From JAFGDH01 sp964441265 (GTDB lineage: Archaea; Aenigmatarchaeota; Aenigmatarchaeia; QMZP01; QMZT01): a DNA stretch of 64,000 nt. The position numbers and the translations under genes were made by a program. Position 1 is the first letter of the stretch. Every line of letters begins with the position of its first letter. This document shows, one piece after another, positions 16,989 to 25,833 of the stretch. A model generated the notes under the pieces. It had not been told where the DNA came from and searched no databases. It saw nothing but the letters and a program-made list of their open reading frames with translations. The stretch is from assembly GCA_964441265.1 (NCBI GenBank), contig CAYYKJ010000005.1:1-64000 (forward strand), given 5' to 3'.

Positions 16989-17098
16989 TCCCGGGAGGAA
17001 AAATCCGCCCGCACTATAGATTAATTGTTTTGCTAGAATTAATTAATTTTCGTAGAGTTCCAGAGAAAGATTAATACCCGGAGGACAAAAGTAATAAT

Positions 17099-17893
17099 AT
17101 GGTCAAGGTGTTTCTCTCCAAGCTGGGAAGGCTTTGGAGAAGGATATCCCGTGCAGTTACGGGCAGGGCCGAAAACATAAAGTCCGGCTTTCTCTCCGGG
17201 ATAAACTCGGCCGGGGAAAGGATAAAGGGCCTGGTCGTGAGAAAGAAGGAGACCGGGGAAGAGATAAAGGAGAGAACGGAGAAGCTAAAAAGAAAGCCGG
17301 TGGAGACGGAGATAGGCAGGATTTTCAAGGATTACGAGGAGAGCCAGATAAAGCCGAAGTTCAGGCTGGCCGTGATCGGCCTGGGGAACGACCTCAAGGG
17401 AGACGACGGAGTCGGATGGTTCGTTGCGGGCGAGCTGGAAAAGAAATTCGGCAAGAACCCGGACATACTGCTAATCAAGACCTCCACCCCGGAGAACCAC
17501 GTCAAAGAGGTGAGGGATTTCGTGCCCAATATGCTCCTCATCGTGGACGCAGCCAGCTTCAAGGGGAAGCCCGGTGAAGTGAGGATAATAGACGAGCGGG
17601 AGATACAGAGGGTGTTCTATTCCACCCACAGGACTCCGCTCACCGTATTCCTGGAGCTCCTGGACAAGGAATCTCCCATATCCAGGACGAGAATAATAGG
17701 CATACAGAAGAAGAGCACCAGGTTCGGCGAGCCCATGTCCCCGGAGGTCCGGAGGGCGGGGGAGAAGCTGGCCGACCTGATATACCGGCTTTATAACATC
17801 GAATCCCTGGAGACCGGACTGGAAAGGGGCATCGAATACATCTCCATATCCCGGTGGCTGCTGCCCTTCAGAAAGTTCTATGACGCCGCCTAG
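17099..17893 (+). CDS. Hydrogenase maturation protease (HycI/HyaD family) with N-terminal extension
   Basis: 264 aa. The M52-type core begins near residue 88. It has the signature GLGNDLKGDDGVG (94-106), with VDAAS (Asp150) and STHRTP (His177) as the other expected nickel-sensing ligands. Family members remove a C-terminal tail from the [NiFe] large subunit after nickel insertion. The first ~85 residues form a basic, charged extension not typical of the family (usually about 150-180 aa), possibly for membrane or partner binding. The gene ends 9 bp from the convergent hydrogenase operon, whose large subunit carries a cleavable-looking tail, so the two almost certainly work together. Confidence 0.9.
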   Translation: MVKVFLSKLGRLWRRISRAVTGRAENIKSGFLSGINSAGERIKGLVVRKKETGEEIKERTEKLKRKPVETEIGRIFKDYEESQIKPKFRLAVIGLGNDLKGDDGVGWFVAGELEKKFGKNPDILLIKTSTPENHVKEVRDFVPNMLLIVDAASFKGKPGEVRIIDEREIQRVFYSTHRTPLTVFLELLDKESPISRTRIIGIQKKSTRFGEPMSPEVRRAGEKLADLIYRLYNIESLETGLERGIEYISISRWLLPFRKFYDAA

Positions 17894-17902
17894 CCGTCCG
17901 GG

Positions 17903-18235
17903 TCAGTATTCCTTCTTGAGGTTCTCCCTGTCATAATCAGTGGTATCGTATTTCTTGCTGAGCTTCACACTCTTCGGACTGGTGGGGCAGACGTCCTGAC
18001 ACCTGCCGCAGAATATGCATTTGCCCGTGTCCACTTTCCATTCCTTCTTCTCCCGGTCTATGGTGATTGCTGTGGCCGGGCAGTTTATGGCGCAGAGCAT
18101 GCAGTAGGTGCAGGTGTCCGGGTTGTGCTCCACTCTCCCCCGGAAGCCGTCCGGTATGAAGGGCTTTTTTTTCGGGTAGTTCCTGGTTGCAGGCCTCCTG
18201 AAAACCCCTTTCAGCGCCTCGCTGAGAAGTCTCAT
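17903..18235 (-). CDS. NuoI/EchF-like 2x[4Fe-4S] ferredoxin subunit of membrane hydrogenase
   Basis: 110 aa. Two complete CxxCxxCxxxCP clusters, Cys42/45/48/52 and Cys73/76/79/83, bind two [4Fe-4S] centres. It passes electrons between a soluble carrier (probably ferredoxin) and the catalytic subunits of a group-4-type membrane [NiFe] hydrogenase. It is the last gene of the minus-strand operon large subunit, membrane subunit, ferredoxin subunit, 18 bp after the membrane subunit. The length matches compact NuoI/EchF forms. Confidence 0.9.
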   Translation of the reverse strand: MRLLSEALKGVFRRPATRNYPKKKPFIPDGFRGRVEHNPDTCTYCMLCAINCPATAITIDREKKEWKVDTGKCIFCGRCQDVCPTSPKSVKLSKKYDTTDYDRENLKKEY

Positions 18236-18253
18236 GATTATTTTTGTTCTGGG

Positions 18254-19132
18254 TTAAATAAATAGTCCCAGAGCGACCCTCGCCAGGTCTATCACGGCGA
18301 GCGGGCCAACCACGAACCAGAGGAGACGGAGGCTCTGTTCTATCCTTATCCTGGAGAATATGACCCTCACCACTATGGCCAGCAGCAGCAGGACTACCGA
18401 GGAGAGGGCGAAGGAGGGGAGGCTTGATGCTCCCATGAAGAGTACCGCCCCCAGCGATATCATGGTCCAGAGCATGACCCCTCTGGAGAGCTCGTGCATG
18501 GCAAGCCGCGGCCCGGAATATTCAGTCATGGGCCCCGCCACGATCTCCTGCTCTGCTTCCTGTATGTGGAAGGGCGGGAGGGAGAGCTTTGCCTGCATGC
18601 TAACCAGGAAGGCGAAGAGGGCGAGGGGGAACTGCCATGCGAGGAAGGGCTGCACCCGGAAGCCGGTGAGGCATCCCACCGTCAGCAGGGAGATTATGAA
18701 GGGAAGTTCGACCGAGAATATCTGTATGATCTCTCTTATCGATCCCACCGAGCCGAATGGGCTTCCCGTGGAGAAGCCTCCTATGGCGAAGAAAACCCCT
18801 CCCATTATGAGGAAACATATCACCACGAACAGGTCTCCGCCGAAAGAGAGAAAGCTGAGCCCCCCCGCGGGAAGGAAGAGAAGGACCGTGAGGGCGGAGG
18901 CGAACGTGACTAACGGGCAGAGGGTCATCATGAAGCCAATGGAGTTCCTGGGCTCTATGTTTTCCTTGGACATGAGCTTAACGAAGTCAAGAAAGGGCTG
19001 CCATATTGGTGGTCCTATCCTGCTCTGCATCCGGGCGGCCAACTTCCTTATTATGCCCTCGTATATCAGTCCAAGTATTATCGCGGAAAGGAATCCGGGA
19101 AAGAAAAGTGCATGGAAAAGTCCGCTAATCAT
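18254..19132 (-). CDS. NuoH/EchB/HycD-like membrane subunit of hydrogenase
   Basis: 292 aa and very hydrophobic, with about eight transmembrane helices. It carries family features of the quinone-chamber/proton-path subunit: RIGPPIWQPFLDFVKLMSKE near the N-terminus and the conserved acidic stretch FHIQEAEQEIVAGPMTEYSG. It anchors the hydrogenase module and couples H2 turnover to ion movement. Its start overlaps the end of the large-subunit gene by 8 bp, indicating translational coupling. No antiporter-like (NuoL/M/N or Mrp) gene lies nearby, so if coupling occurs it may resemble the simpler Ech/Coo arrangement. Confidence 0.9.
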   Translation of the reverse strand: MISGLFHALFFPGFLSAIILGLIYEGIIRKLAARMQSRIGPPIWQPFLDFVKLMSKENIEPRNSIGFMMTLCPLVTFASALTVLLFLPAGGLSFLSFGGDLFVVICFLIMGGVFFAIGGFSTGSPFGSVGSIREIIQIFSVELPFIISLLTVGCLTGFRVQPFLAWQFPLALFAFLVSMQAKLSLPPFHIQEAEQEIVAGPMTEYSGPRLAMHELSRGVMLWTMISLGAVLFMGASSLPSFALSSVVLLLLAIVVRVIFSRIRIEQSLRLLWFVVGPLAVIDLARVALGLFI

Positions 19133-20297
19133 GGTCTTTACCCCCCTTCAGGTGGCGGAAGTCCTCCTTGCCCAGAATTGTTTCTTTCCCTTTCGGGTTC
19201 ACCAGTGTGACCCTGTCCGTGCAGGACATGCAAGGATCCATGGAGGCCACTATTGCCGGTATGTCCGCTATCCGGTATCCCTTCAGTATCTCTCCCAGTA
19301 TCCGGAAGTTCGCATACGTGGGGGTTCGTATCCTTGTCCTGTACGGCCTCTCACCCGCGGATTTTATGTAATAAGCGAGTTCCCCCCTGGGCGCCTCGAC
19401 CCTGGAAAGGGTTTCCCTGCCTTCCTCAACCTTTATCATCATGGGAAGCCTTGCCGATATATCCCCCTTCGGAAGGGAGAGAAGAGCATTCTGTATTAGC
19501 TTTATCGATTGTATGCACTCCCTGAACCGTATCAGGTTCCTCTCCATGACATCCCCCCTTTCCCCGGTGACCGGGCTGAATTTGAGGTCCCTGTAAACCA
19601 GGTAGCCCCTGCTCCTGATATCGTAATCCACGTTGGAAGCCCTCGCTGTGGGGCCGACCGTGTTCAGCTCCTTTGCCTTCTTCTCCGTGAGACGGCCGAT
19701 CCCTTTCGTTCTCCTTCTCACCGATGAGTCCTTTTCGAAAACCCTCAGGTAGTGATACATCCTGTCCTCAAGCTTTTCCAGTCCCTTCTCCACCTTTCTG
19801 ATGCTCCGGGTCTCCAGGTCCCTCCTCACGCCGCCTATGACGTTCATGGCGAAATGGACCCGGTTTCCCGTGAGCAGTTCTTGCATCTCCATGGCGGTTT
19901 CCCTGTCCCTGAATATGTAATGGAATAACGTGTCCATGCCTATCTCGTGAGCGACCAGCCCCATGCAGAGAAGGTGCGAATGTATCCTCTCCAGCTCCGA
20001 TATTATGACCCTTATGTATTTTGCCCTTTCCGGGATTTCGGTTCCCATGATCCTCTCCACCCCATGGGTGAAGCAGGAGGTGTGGAAAGCCCCGCATATA
20101 CCGCAGACCCGCTGGGAGAGATATACCGCCTTCGTCCAGGGGCGGCTCTCAAGCGCCTTCTCTATGCCCTTGTGGTTGTATCCCAGACCGAGGTCCTCCA
20201 GAGAAACCACCGTCTCTCCTTCTATCTTGAGCTTGAGGTGCACGGGCTCTATCAAAGCGGGGTGCTGTGGACCGACAGGAAGGAAAAAATCGTGCAT
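19125..20297 (-). CDS. Group-4-type [NiFe] hydrogenase large subunit (NuoD/EchE/HycE-like)
   Basis: 390 aa. Both nickel-ligand motifs are intact: Cys65/Cys68 in RVCGICGAFH and Cys356/Cys359 in MDPCMSCTDR. Complex I NuoD lacks these cysteines, so this is a hydrogenase. After CTDR a 28-residue tail follows, like the HycE tail removed by HycI on maturation, and a HycI-type protease is encoded nearby. It heads a three-gene operon with NuoH-like and ferredoxin-like subunits. The small (NuoB-like) subunit and the NuoC-like subunit are absent from this window, so they must lie elsewhere if the enzyme works. Confidence 0.92.
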   Translation of the reverse strand: MHDFFLPVGPQHPALIEPVHLKLKIEGETVVSLEDLGLGYNHKGIEKALESRPWTKAVYLSQRVCGICGAFHTSCFTHGVERIMGTEIPERAKYIRVIISELERIHSHLLCMGLVAHEIGMDTLFHYIFRDRETAMEMQELLTGNRVHFAMNVIGGVRRDLETRSIRKVEKGLEKLEDRMYHYLRVFEKDSSVRRRTKGIGRLTEKKAKELNTVGPTARASNVDYDIRSRGYLVYRDLKFSPVTGERGDVMERNLIRFRECIQSIKLIQNALLSLPKGDISARLPMMIKVEEGRETLSRVEAPRGELAYYIKSAGERPYRTRIRTPTYANFRILGEILKGYRIADIPAIVASMDPCMSCTDRVTLVNPKGKETILGKEDFRHLKGGKDHD

Positions 20298-20329
20298 ATT
20301 TAATTATGGCAGCCGTTTAATAAATTGAT

Positions 20330-20345
20330 TAATTATTTATACAAA
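20330..20345 (+). promoter_or_regulatory. TATA box of the surface-protein gene at 20364
   Basis: An AT-rich TATA-like element (TTATTTATAC) lies about 25-30 bp ahead of the ATG at 20364. With archaeal spacing, transcription would begin at or beside that ATG. This supports 20364 rather than the in-frame ATG at 20325, which would sit at or upstream of the box. Confidence 0.55.
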
Positions 20346-20363
20346 CCACTGTTAATTATAATC

Positions 20364-22304
20364 ATGAAGGGTTCGCTGGTCTTGGGTCTTGTTTTATCTG
20401 TTTTATTGCTGTCTTTACCGGTATGCTCAGCCGCACCCACCGTCACCTTCTATCCCGTGGACAAGCTGGTGTCCGCCAACTCCTCGTTCATACTCAGGGC
20501 GGATCCGAACACCCTCGCCAGGCCGATAAGGATAACCTGGAGCGTGATAGGTGGCGGTGAGAGGGCGGTGGGATCCTTCCCCCTCGTCGACGGCAGTGGG
20601 GTGTGTTATTTTTCCAACACCGACGAGAACTCCACCTGCGGACCCTCGCCCTTCGTATCCGCCGGAGAGCAGCAGCTTTACGTCAACGTGATTACCCCAT
20701 CAGGAACGGTCAATGCCACCAAGACCCTCAACGTCTCGGGCATTCAGATACCTATGAACCTGATCGACGTGGTCGACAACACAATATACCTCAGGGTCGG
20801 GGGAGAGATGGGCAGCGATTATACTCTCTCCTACCAGATATTCAACGGTGATCTGGACCTGGTCGTTTCCGAGAGACCGCTTACCTATGATCCGGTGGGC
20901 GGCAGGCACGTGGCCAACCATACCTTCTCGGACACGGGCGTATACTACGTCTTCCTCAGGGCGGAGAAGGGCGGGAATTCCGGCAGCAACGTTTACAGGG
21001 TCTACCTCCCCTCTTCAGATTACGTGAACATCGGGTCCGAACAGGACACTTACTGGCTGGGGGAGAACGTGGTGATCTCCGGGGATGCCAGCCAGCCGGT
21101 TTCCGGGGAGATGAGGTTCCCCAACGGGACCAAGATATCCAACTTCGTCCCCACCATGGATCCGGACGGGAGCTTCTCCAGGACCATAACCTCGGAGTCA
21201 TCCTGGCCGGAGGGCAATTATACGGTCCGCGTGAACACTCCGGTGGAAAAGACCGTCAGCTTCATACTGAAAGACCTGCTGGAGGTCGTCCCCTCTTCCG
21301 TCTCCGACAGGATAAACAGGTCCGATGATTACGGTAAGACCCTGACAATCCAGAATCTCCGCGACGTCACGGTGAACCTTTCGTACACGACCACGGGGGA
21401 CATCCGATCCTCCCATGTTTCGCTTTCCAATTCCTCCCTCGGCCACAAGGACACATGCAGACTGGAGATAGACATCCCTGACGTCCAGAAGAACATGGAG
21501 GGGTCGGTCCGCCTGATCACCTCCGACATCGAGCTGACCATCCCCGTGGAGGTGCTGGTGGAGGAAAAGAAGGAGGAATGCCCGCCCTGCGACTGCCCGA
21601 GTGCCGGGGAGGGAGGCGTTCTTTCCGTCGTCACCTCGGACGGGGGCAAGATGATATCCCTGGAGTCGGTGGAGAACTCGGAGATAACCAGGACGATCAA
21701 GATAAGGAACACCGGATCCTCCGGCATATCCTCCCTCTCATTCAGCGCGGGAGGGGAGCTGAGCTTCATAGAGAGCGACATAAACCTCGACTTCAGCGGG
21801 GTCACGGTTGGCGCGGGGGACACGGAGGAGGTAGAACTCACCATAGCCCCGTATTCCTCCGGAACCTATTACGGCCCGCTGACCATTTCCGGCGGTGGCG
21901 GTTCGGATTCCGTTTATCTCCACCTTTCCATTTACCAGGACATGTATTCCGACATACAGAACTCCATGGACAAGCTGAGCGGCATGAGGTCGTCCCTCCC
22001 GTCCGGCCTTTACACTGTGATAGGCACTTATCTGGACGATGCGGATTCCTCCTATACCCTGGAGAACTACCAGGAGGCAAAGAACAGTCTGGACAAGGCG
22101 AATGTCCTCATGGGCACCGCGGAGACGGTGAACCTTTCCTCCGGCGGGGGCTTCGATCCGACATTGCTCATAGTGGTGGTGATAATAATAGTCATAGCGG
22201 TGGTGGCTTTCTTCTTCCTGAAAAAGATGAGGTCAGCCCCCTCCGAAGAGGAATACGGCGAGGACGAGTTCGGAGGGGAAGACGAAACCTTCGAGGAATT
22301 CTAG
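20364..22304 (+). CDS. Cell-surface protein, C-terminal membrane anchor
   Basis: 646 aa from the ATG at 20364. A signal peptide (LVLGLVLSVLLLSLPVCSA) is followed by several beta-sandwich, Ig/NEW3-like segments. A short CPPCDCP element precedes the last one. A single transmembrane helix near the C-terminus (TLLIVVVIIIVIAVVAFFFL) is followed by a short acidic cytoplasmic tail. The layout is that of an archaeal S-layer-associated or receptor-like surface protein; I recognise no enzymatic motif. It is divergent from the hydrogenase operon and convergent with the Uri-type nuclease gene, overlapping its end by 4 bp. Confidence 0.8.
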   Translation: MKGSLVLGLVLSVLLLSLPVCSAAPTVTFYPVDKLVSANSSFILRADPNTLARPIRITWSVIGGGERAVGSFPLVDGSGVCYFSNTDENSTCGPSPFVSAGEQQLYVNVITPSGTVNATKTLNVSGIQIPMNLIDVVDNTIYLRVGGEMGSDYTLSYQIFNGDLDLVVSERPLTYDPVGGRHVANHTFSDTGVYYVFLRAEKGGNSGSNVYRVYLPSSDYVNIGSEQDTYWLGENVVISGDASQPVSGEMRFPNGTKISNFVPTMDPDGSFSRTITSESSWPEGNYTVRVNTPVEKTVSFILKDLLEVVPSSVSDRINRSDDYGKTLTIQNLRDVTVNLSYTTTGDIRSSHVSLSNSSLGHKDTCRLEIDIPDVQKNMEGSVRLITSDIELTIPVEVLVEEKKEECPPCDCPSAGEGGVLSVVTSDGGKMISLESVENSEITRTIKIRNTGSSGISSLSFSAGGELSFIESDINLDFSGVTVGAGDTEEVELTIAPYSSGTYYGPLTISGGGGSDSVYLHLSIYQDMYSDIQNSMDKLSGMRSSLPSGLYTVIGTYLDDADSSYTLENYQEAKNSLDKANVLMGTAETVNLSSGGGFDPTLLIVVVIIIVIAVVAFFFLKKMRSAPSEEEYGEDEFGGEDETFEEF

Positions 22305-22702
22305 TTTTCCCATTTCTTCATTCCCATGGCCTTCAGACGGTTCTCCAATCCCTTCATGTCCTCTGAAAAGAAGAGGTGAGACCTGCACGAGCAGTCCGAG
22401 CACCCGAACCCAGGGACCCCTTGAAAATCCCTGGTGAGCTTCTCCGCGGTTTCGCATTCCTCCCTCCTTTCGCTCTCCCGGTAAAAGATCTTCTCCAAGA
22501 TCGAATGCTCCAGGAGGTAGTCTATGTGCCAGAAACGCTTCTTCTCCCCCCTCAGATGCCGGCCTGTGCGTCCTTCCAAGGAGTTCATGGCCGAGCCGAC
22601 GTAGGCGTACCATCCCGGCCGGAAATCCAGCATTCCCAACCGGCCGATCCTTATCCTTTTCCCGGCGTCCATTCTTATCAGGAGAACGTAGGAGCCCCTC
22701 AT
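22301..22702 (-). CDS. GIY-YIG-like Uri-superfamily endonuclease (DUF123, COG1833)
   Basis: 133 aa. The core reads GSYVLLI near the N-terminus and PGWYAYVGSAMNSLEGRTGRH, the derived GIY-YIG form seen in archaeal COG1833 proteins, where Tyr-Val-Gly replaces the second half of the motif and an Arg and His follow. Later come HIDYLLEHS, with a conserved His, and a Cys cluster (FGCSDCSCRSHL) typical of this family and probably metal-binding. The family is thought to act on DNA, sometimes fused to endonuclease III, but its substrate is unproven. The promoter region is shared with divergent lysA. Confidence 0.82.
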   Translation of the reverse strand: MRGSYVLLIRMDAGKRIRIGRLGMLDFRPGWYAYVGSAMNSLEGRTGRHLRGEKKRFWHIDYLLEHSILEKIFYRESERREECETAEKLTRDFQGVPGFGCSDCSCRSHLFFSEDMKGLENRLKAMGMKKWEN

Positions 22703-22753
22703 AACAATATTTTTATCCGCTCAGGATAATTAAATCTTCAGGGAGTGTGCCTA

Positions 22754-24004
22754 ATGGAGGGAAAAGGAGTCCCGTTCACCAGGGAACGGATAGAGAAGAT
22801 AATGTCGGATCATCCCACCCCGTTCTACATATACGATGAAGCGGGGATAAGGGAGTCCGCCAGGGCGCTCAGCAGGGCGTTCTCATGGGTTCCCGGTGGA
22901 TTCAGAAACTTCTTTGCGGTGAAGGCGTGCCCCAACCCCCACATATTGAAAATTCTCGCCCGGGAAGGCCTCGGGACGGACTGCAGCTCCCTCCCGGAGC
23001 TCGTCATGTCAGAAAGGGCCGGAATCTCGGGGGAGGACGTAATGTTCACCTCCAACGACACGCCTGCGGATGAATTCCGGAAGGCGGTTAGTCTGGGGGC
23101 GATAATAAATCTGGATGACATAACCCACATCCCCTTTCTCGAGAAGAAGGCGGGCATTCCGGATGTGGTCTGTTTCCGTTACAACCCCGGCAAGCTTGTA
23201 GGCGGGAACCGGATCATAGGCAACCCCGAGGAGTCGAAATTCGGCCTGAGAAGGGACCAGATTTTCAGTGCTTACGAGAGCATGAAAAGCAAAGGTGTCA
23301 GGAGGTTCGGTCTCCATGCAATGGTGGCCTCAAACGTGCTGGACGAGGATTATATCATCAATGCCGCCGGCATGCTTTTCGGCCTCGCCACGGAGATATC
23401 CGGCAAGCTGGGAATAGAATTCGAATTCATAAACCTCGGAGGAGGGATAGGCATACCTTACAGACCGGAGGAAAGGCCGGTCGATTTGGAAAGTCTCTCC
23501 GGCAGGATAAGGAAATCTTACGAGAAAAAATTTCCGGAAAGCGGTTCTTCCCGGCCCATGATATTCATGGAGTGCGGGAGGCTCATGACAGGACCTCACG
23601 GTTACCTGGTCACCAATGTCCGCCACGTTGCCCGCAAGCACAGGGATTTCGTGGGCATGGATGCCTGCATGGCTAATCTGATGAGGCCAGGAATCTACGG
23701 TGCATACCATCACATAACGGTCATGGGCAAAGAGGGCGAGCCGAAAGATCATGTTTACGACGTTACCGGTGGCCTATGCGAAAACAATGACAAATTCGCG
23801 GTGCAGAGACATCTCCCGGAGATAGAGCCGGGTGACATACTGGTCATCCATGATGCGGGCTCTCATGGCCATTCCATGGGTTTCCAGTACAATGGGAAGC
23901 TACGGTCAGCCGAGTTGCTCCTGACAGAGGACGGCCGGGTGAGACAAATCAGGAGGGCGGAGACGCCCGAGGACTATTTCTCCACCATCAATTTTCCGGA
24001 CTGA
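22754..24004 (+). CDS. lysA: Diaminopimelate decarboxylase-like PLP enzyme
   Basis: 416 aa from the ATG at 22754; a GTG three codons earlier (22745) is possible. It is a fold-III PLP decarboxylase: the PLP lysine lies in FFAVKACPNP, the phosphate-binding glycine loop is NLGGGIGIPY, and ECGRLMTGPHGYLV and the late DAGSHGHSMGFQYN match the substrate and PLP segments of LysA. The reaction would be meso-diaminopimelate to L-lysine plus CO2. Other diaminopimelate-pathway genes are not in the window, and related decarboxylases of this fold act on other amino acids, so substrate assignment rests on overall likeness. Confidence 0.85.
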   Translation: MEGKGVPFTRERIEKIMSDHPTPFYIYDEAGIRESARALSRAFSWVPGGFRNFFAVKACPNPHILKILAREGLGTDCSSLPELVMSERAGISGEDVMFTSNDTPADEFRKAVSLGAIINLDDITHIPFLEKKAGIPDVVCFRYNPGKLVGGNRIIGNPEESKFGLRRDQIFSAYESMKSKGVRRFGLHAMVASNVLDEDYIINAAGMLFGLATEISGKLGIEFEFINLGGGIGIPYRPEERPVDLESLSGRIRKSYEKKFPESGSSRPMIFMECGRLMTGPHGYLVTNVRHVARKHRDFVGMDACMANLMRPGIYGAYHHITVMGKEGEPKDHVYDVTGGLCENNDKFAVQRHLPEIEPGDILVIHDAGSHGHSMGFQYNGKLRSAELLLTEDGRVRQIRRAETPEDYFSTINFPD

Positions 24005-24014
24005 TAATAACGGA

Positions 24015-25262
24015 TTATACGCTTATCTTGTCCCCGTTGGACGGGGCGACGGCGTCGAATCCCATTCCCCTCAGCTCCTTTTCGAAATCCTCCGTGTGCT
24101 CGCCGTGGACCAGTATGATCTTCTCCGGATTGGTCTTCTTGTAGAAGTCTATCAGGTGATTCCTGTCGGTGTGGGCGGAGAAGTCCAGGAAGCTGAATTT
24201 CATCCTCGGCTTCACGTCGACCTCTCCGTTGTTGTACCTGCCCGTGTCCATGAACCCCCTGCCGGCCGTCCCGGGGACCTGGAATCCGGTTAGCGTGATG
24301 GAGCAGTCGGTCCTGTCCCAGAGCCGGGATATGTAATAGGCGACAGGGCCCCCGTTGAGCATCCCTGCCGTGGTGATTATCGCCTGCGGCTTTTTTATCG
24401 CCTCCGCTCTTTCGTTCTCCCTCCTTATCTTTTTCGCACTATTGTACGCGTTCTTCAGAGTATCGTGGTCCCTCACCGAATCGGGATGCTTCAGTATCCT
24501 CTGCGTCGTTCGTATCCCCATGCCGTCCATGACCAGCGGAATCCCCAGTTTGGAGAGTATTATCAGGAGTTCCTGCGTCCTCCCCACGGCGAAAGCGGGT
24601 ATTATTGCGATACCGTCGTTGTAAACGGTCTCCTGCACGATCCTCTTCAGCTCGTCCTCCAGCCCGGACCTTTCCGGGTGGTTGGCATAGGAGTACGTGG
24701 ACTCGGATATGATCACGTCGATGTCCCTGAACTTAGAGGCCGCTCCCTTCATCAGGGCGGTGTCTATGAACTTGATGTCCCCGGTGTAAAGTATTCTTTT
24801 CCCCTTGTGTTCCAGAAGGGTCAGCGCGCTTCCGGGTATGTGACCCGCGTGGTGGAACTGGACGCTGGACACCGGGAATTCCTGTTTCTGGCCCGGATTC
24901 AGGAAGCGCATCATGCTTTCTGTCTTCTTTATGTCGCGGGGGGTATACTGGGGAATTTCCCCCTGCTTCTTCTGCACCTTTATGCTGTCCCTGAGAAGTA
25001 TGGATATGATTTCGGCGGTGGGATGGGTCATGAAAACAGGGCCGTTGTATCCCCTTTTGTAGAGGTCGGGGACGAAACCGGAGTGGTCCAGGTGGGCGTG
25101 GGAAACGAACACCCCGTCCAGTTTGGAATCGGGTCTTATGGGATGGGAATTGTCCTGGACGTCTATGCCATAGTCGAAGAGGAATTTCTCCACTCCCGTG
25201 TCCAGCAGTATCCCCGATCTGCCCACCTCTTTTGCTCCTCCCAGAATGCGTACGTCGATCAT
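24015..25262 (-). CDS. Beta-CASP metallo-beta-lactamase ribonuclease (aCPSF2/COG1236 type)
   Basis: 415 aa, without the KH domains of aCPSF1. Metal-binding motifs are clear: SHAHLDHSG, HHAGHIPGS, LYTGDIK, then the beta-CASP part with IIPAFAVGRTQE, ITTAGMLNGGP, FSAHTDR and the C-terminal LVHGEHT. Family members are zinc-dependent endo- or 5'-3' exoribonucleases acting in archaeal RNA turnover and 3'-end formation. The gene starts at 25262 close behind the membrane-protein gene (43 bp) but may have its own promoter, since an AT-rich stretch lies between. Confidence 0.9.
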   Translation of the reverse strand: MIDVRILGGAKEVGRSGILLDTGVEKFLFDYGIDVQDNSHPIRPDSKLDGVFVSHAHLDHSGFVPDLYKRGYNGPVFMTHPTAEIISILLRDSIKVQKKQGEIPQYTPRDIKKTESMMRFLNPGQKQEFPVSSVQFHHAGHIPGSALTLLEHKGKRILYTGDIKFIDTALMKGAASKFRDIDVIISESTYSYANHPERSGLEDELKRIVQETVYNDGIAIIPAFAVGRTQELLIILSKLGIPLVMDGMGIRTTQRILKHPDSVRDHDTLKNAYNSAKKIRRENERAEAIKKPQAIITTAGMLNGGPVAYYISRLWDRTDCSITLTGFQVPGTAGRGFMDTGRYNNGEVDVKPRMKFSFLDFSAHTDRNHLIDFYKKTNPEKIILVHGEHTEDFEKELRGMGFDAVAPSNGDKISV

Positions 25263-25305
25263 GAAAAACCATTTCCGCTTATTTATAAACCATGGTCGGG
25301 ATCAT

Positions 25306-25833
25306 TTATAACCTTGATAATTTCGCCAGTTTTCCGGACAGCTCGTATCCTATGTCGAAAATCAGCATTGAAATGAACACTATCCACAGTCCGGTCACTG
25401 CCGAATAAGCTAATGTAAAAACTTCCATGGTTATTCTGTATTCGAAAAACCTTCCCGCAATTCCTCCGATTTCCCCTTTGTCGTAAAGATCATTTCCTTT
25501 TTCATCAATCAGCCCCCCGGCGAGAAAGAAAAGCAGGGCGGCCATGTCCACCGGAGGGAGACCGAGAAAGCCGATGGTGAGTATGAACAATCCCATTCCC
25601 AGAAAGTGTATGGGATGGTCTATCTTCTTGGTGAAAACCACGGACAATATCACGGCGATCCCCAGGGGAGCCAGTGCAGGGTACCCGGCGATTATCCATG
25701 CGATAAGGATGCCATAGATGATCCCGGTGATATGACCCAGACATGTCTTCCTTTTGGTGTCATCCGCGAAGTGATCGGAAAGCTTTGTGAGGAATCCAGC
25801 CGCGAAGACCAGAAGAATTTCGATCATTCCCAC
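25306..25833 (-). CDS. Integral membrane protein of unknown function
   Basis: 175 aa with about five hydrophobic helices and a short soluble loop (HFADDTKRKTC) near the N-terminus. No family name comes to mind. Its start overlaps the 3' end of the pyruvoyl arginine decarboxylase gene by 10 bp, so it is translationally coupled to polyamine synthesis. A transport or membrane-support role there is only a guess. Confidence 0.75.
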   Translation of the reverse strand: MGMIEILLVFAAGFLTKLSDHFADDTKRKTCLGHITGIIYGILIAWIIAGYPALAPLGIAVILSVVFTKKIDHPIHFLGMGLFILTIGFLGLPPVDMAALLFFLAGGLIDEKGNDLYDKGEIGGIAGRFFEYRITMEVFTLAYSAVTGLWIVFISMLIFDIGYELSGKLAKLSRL

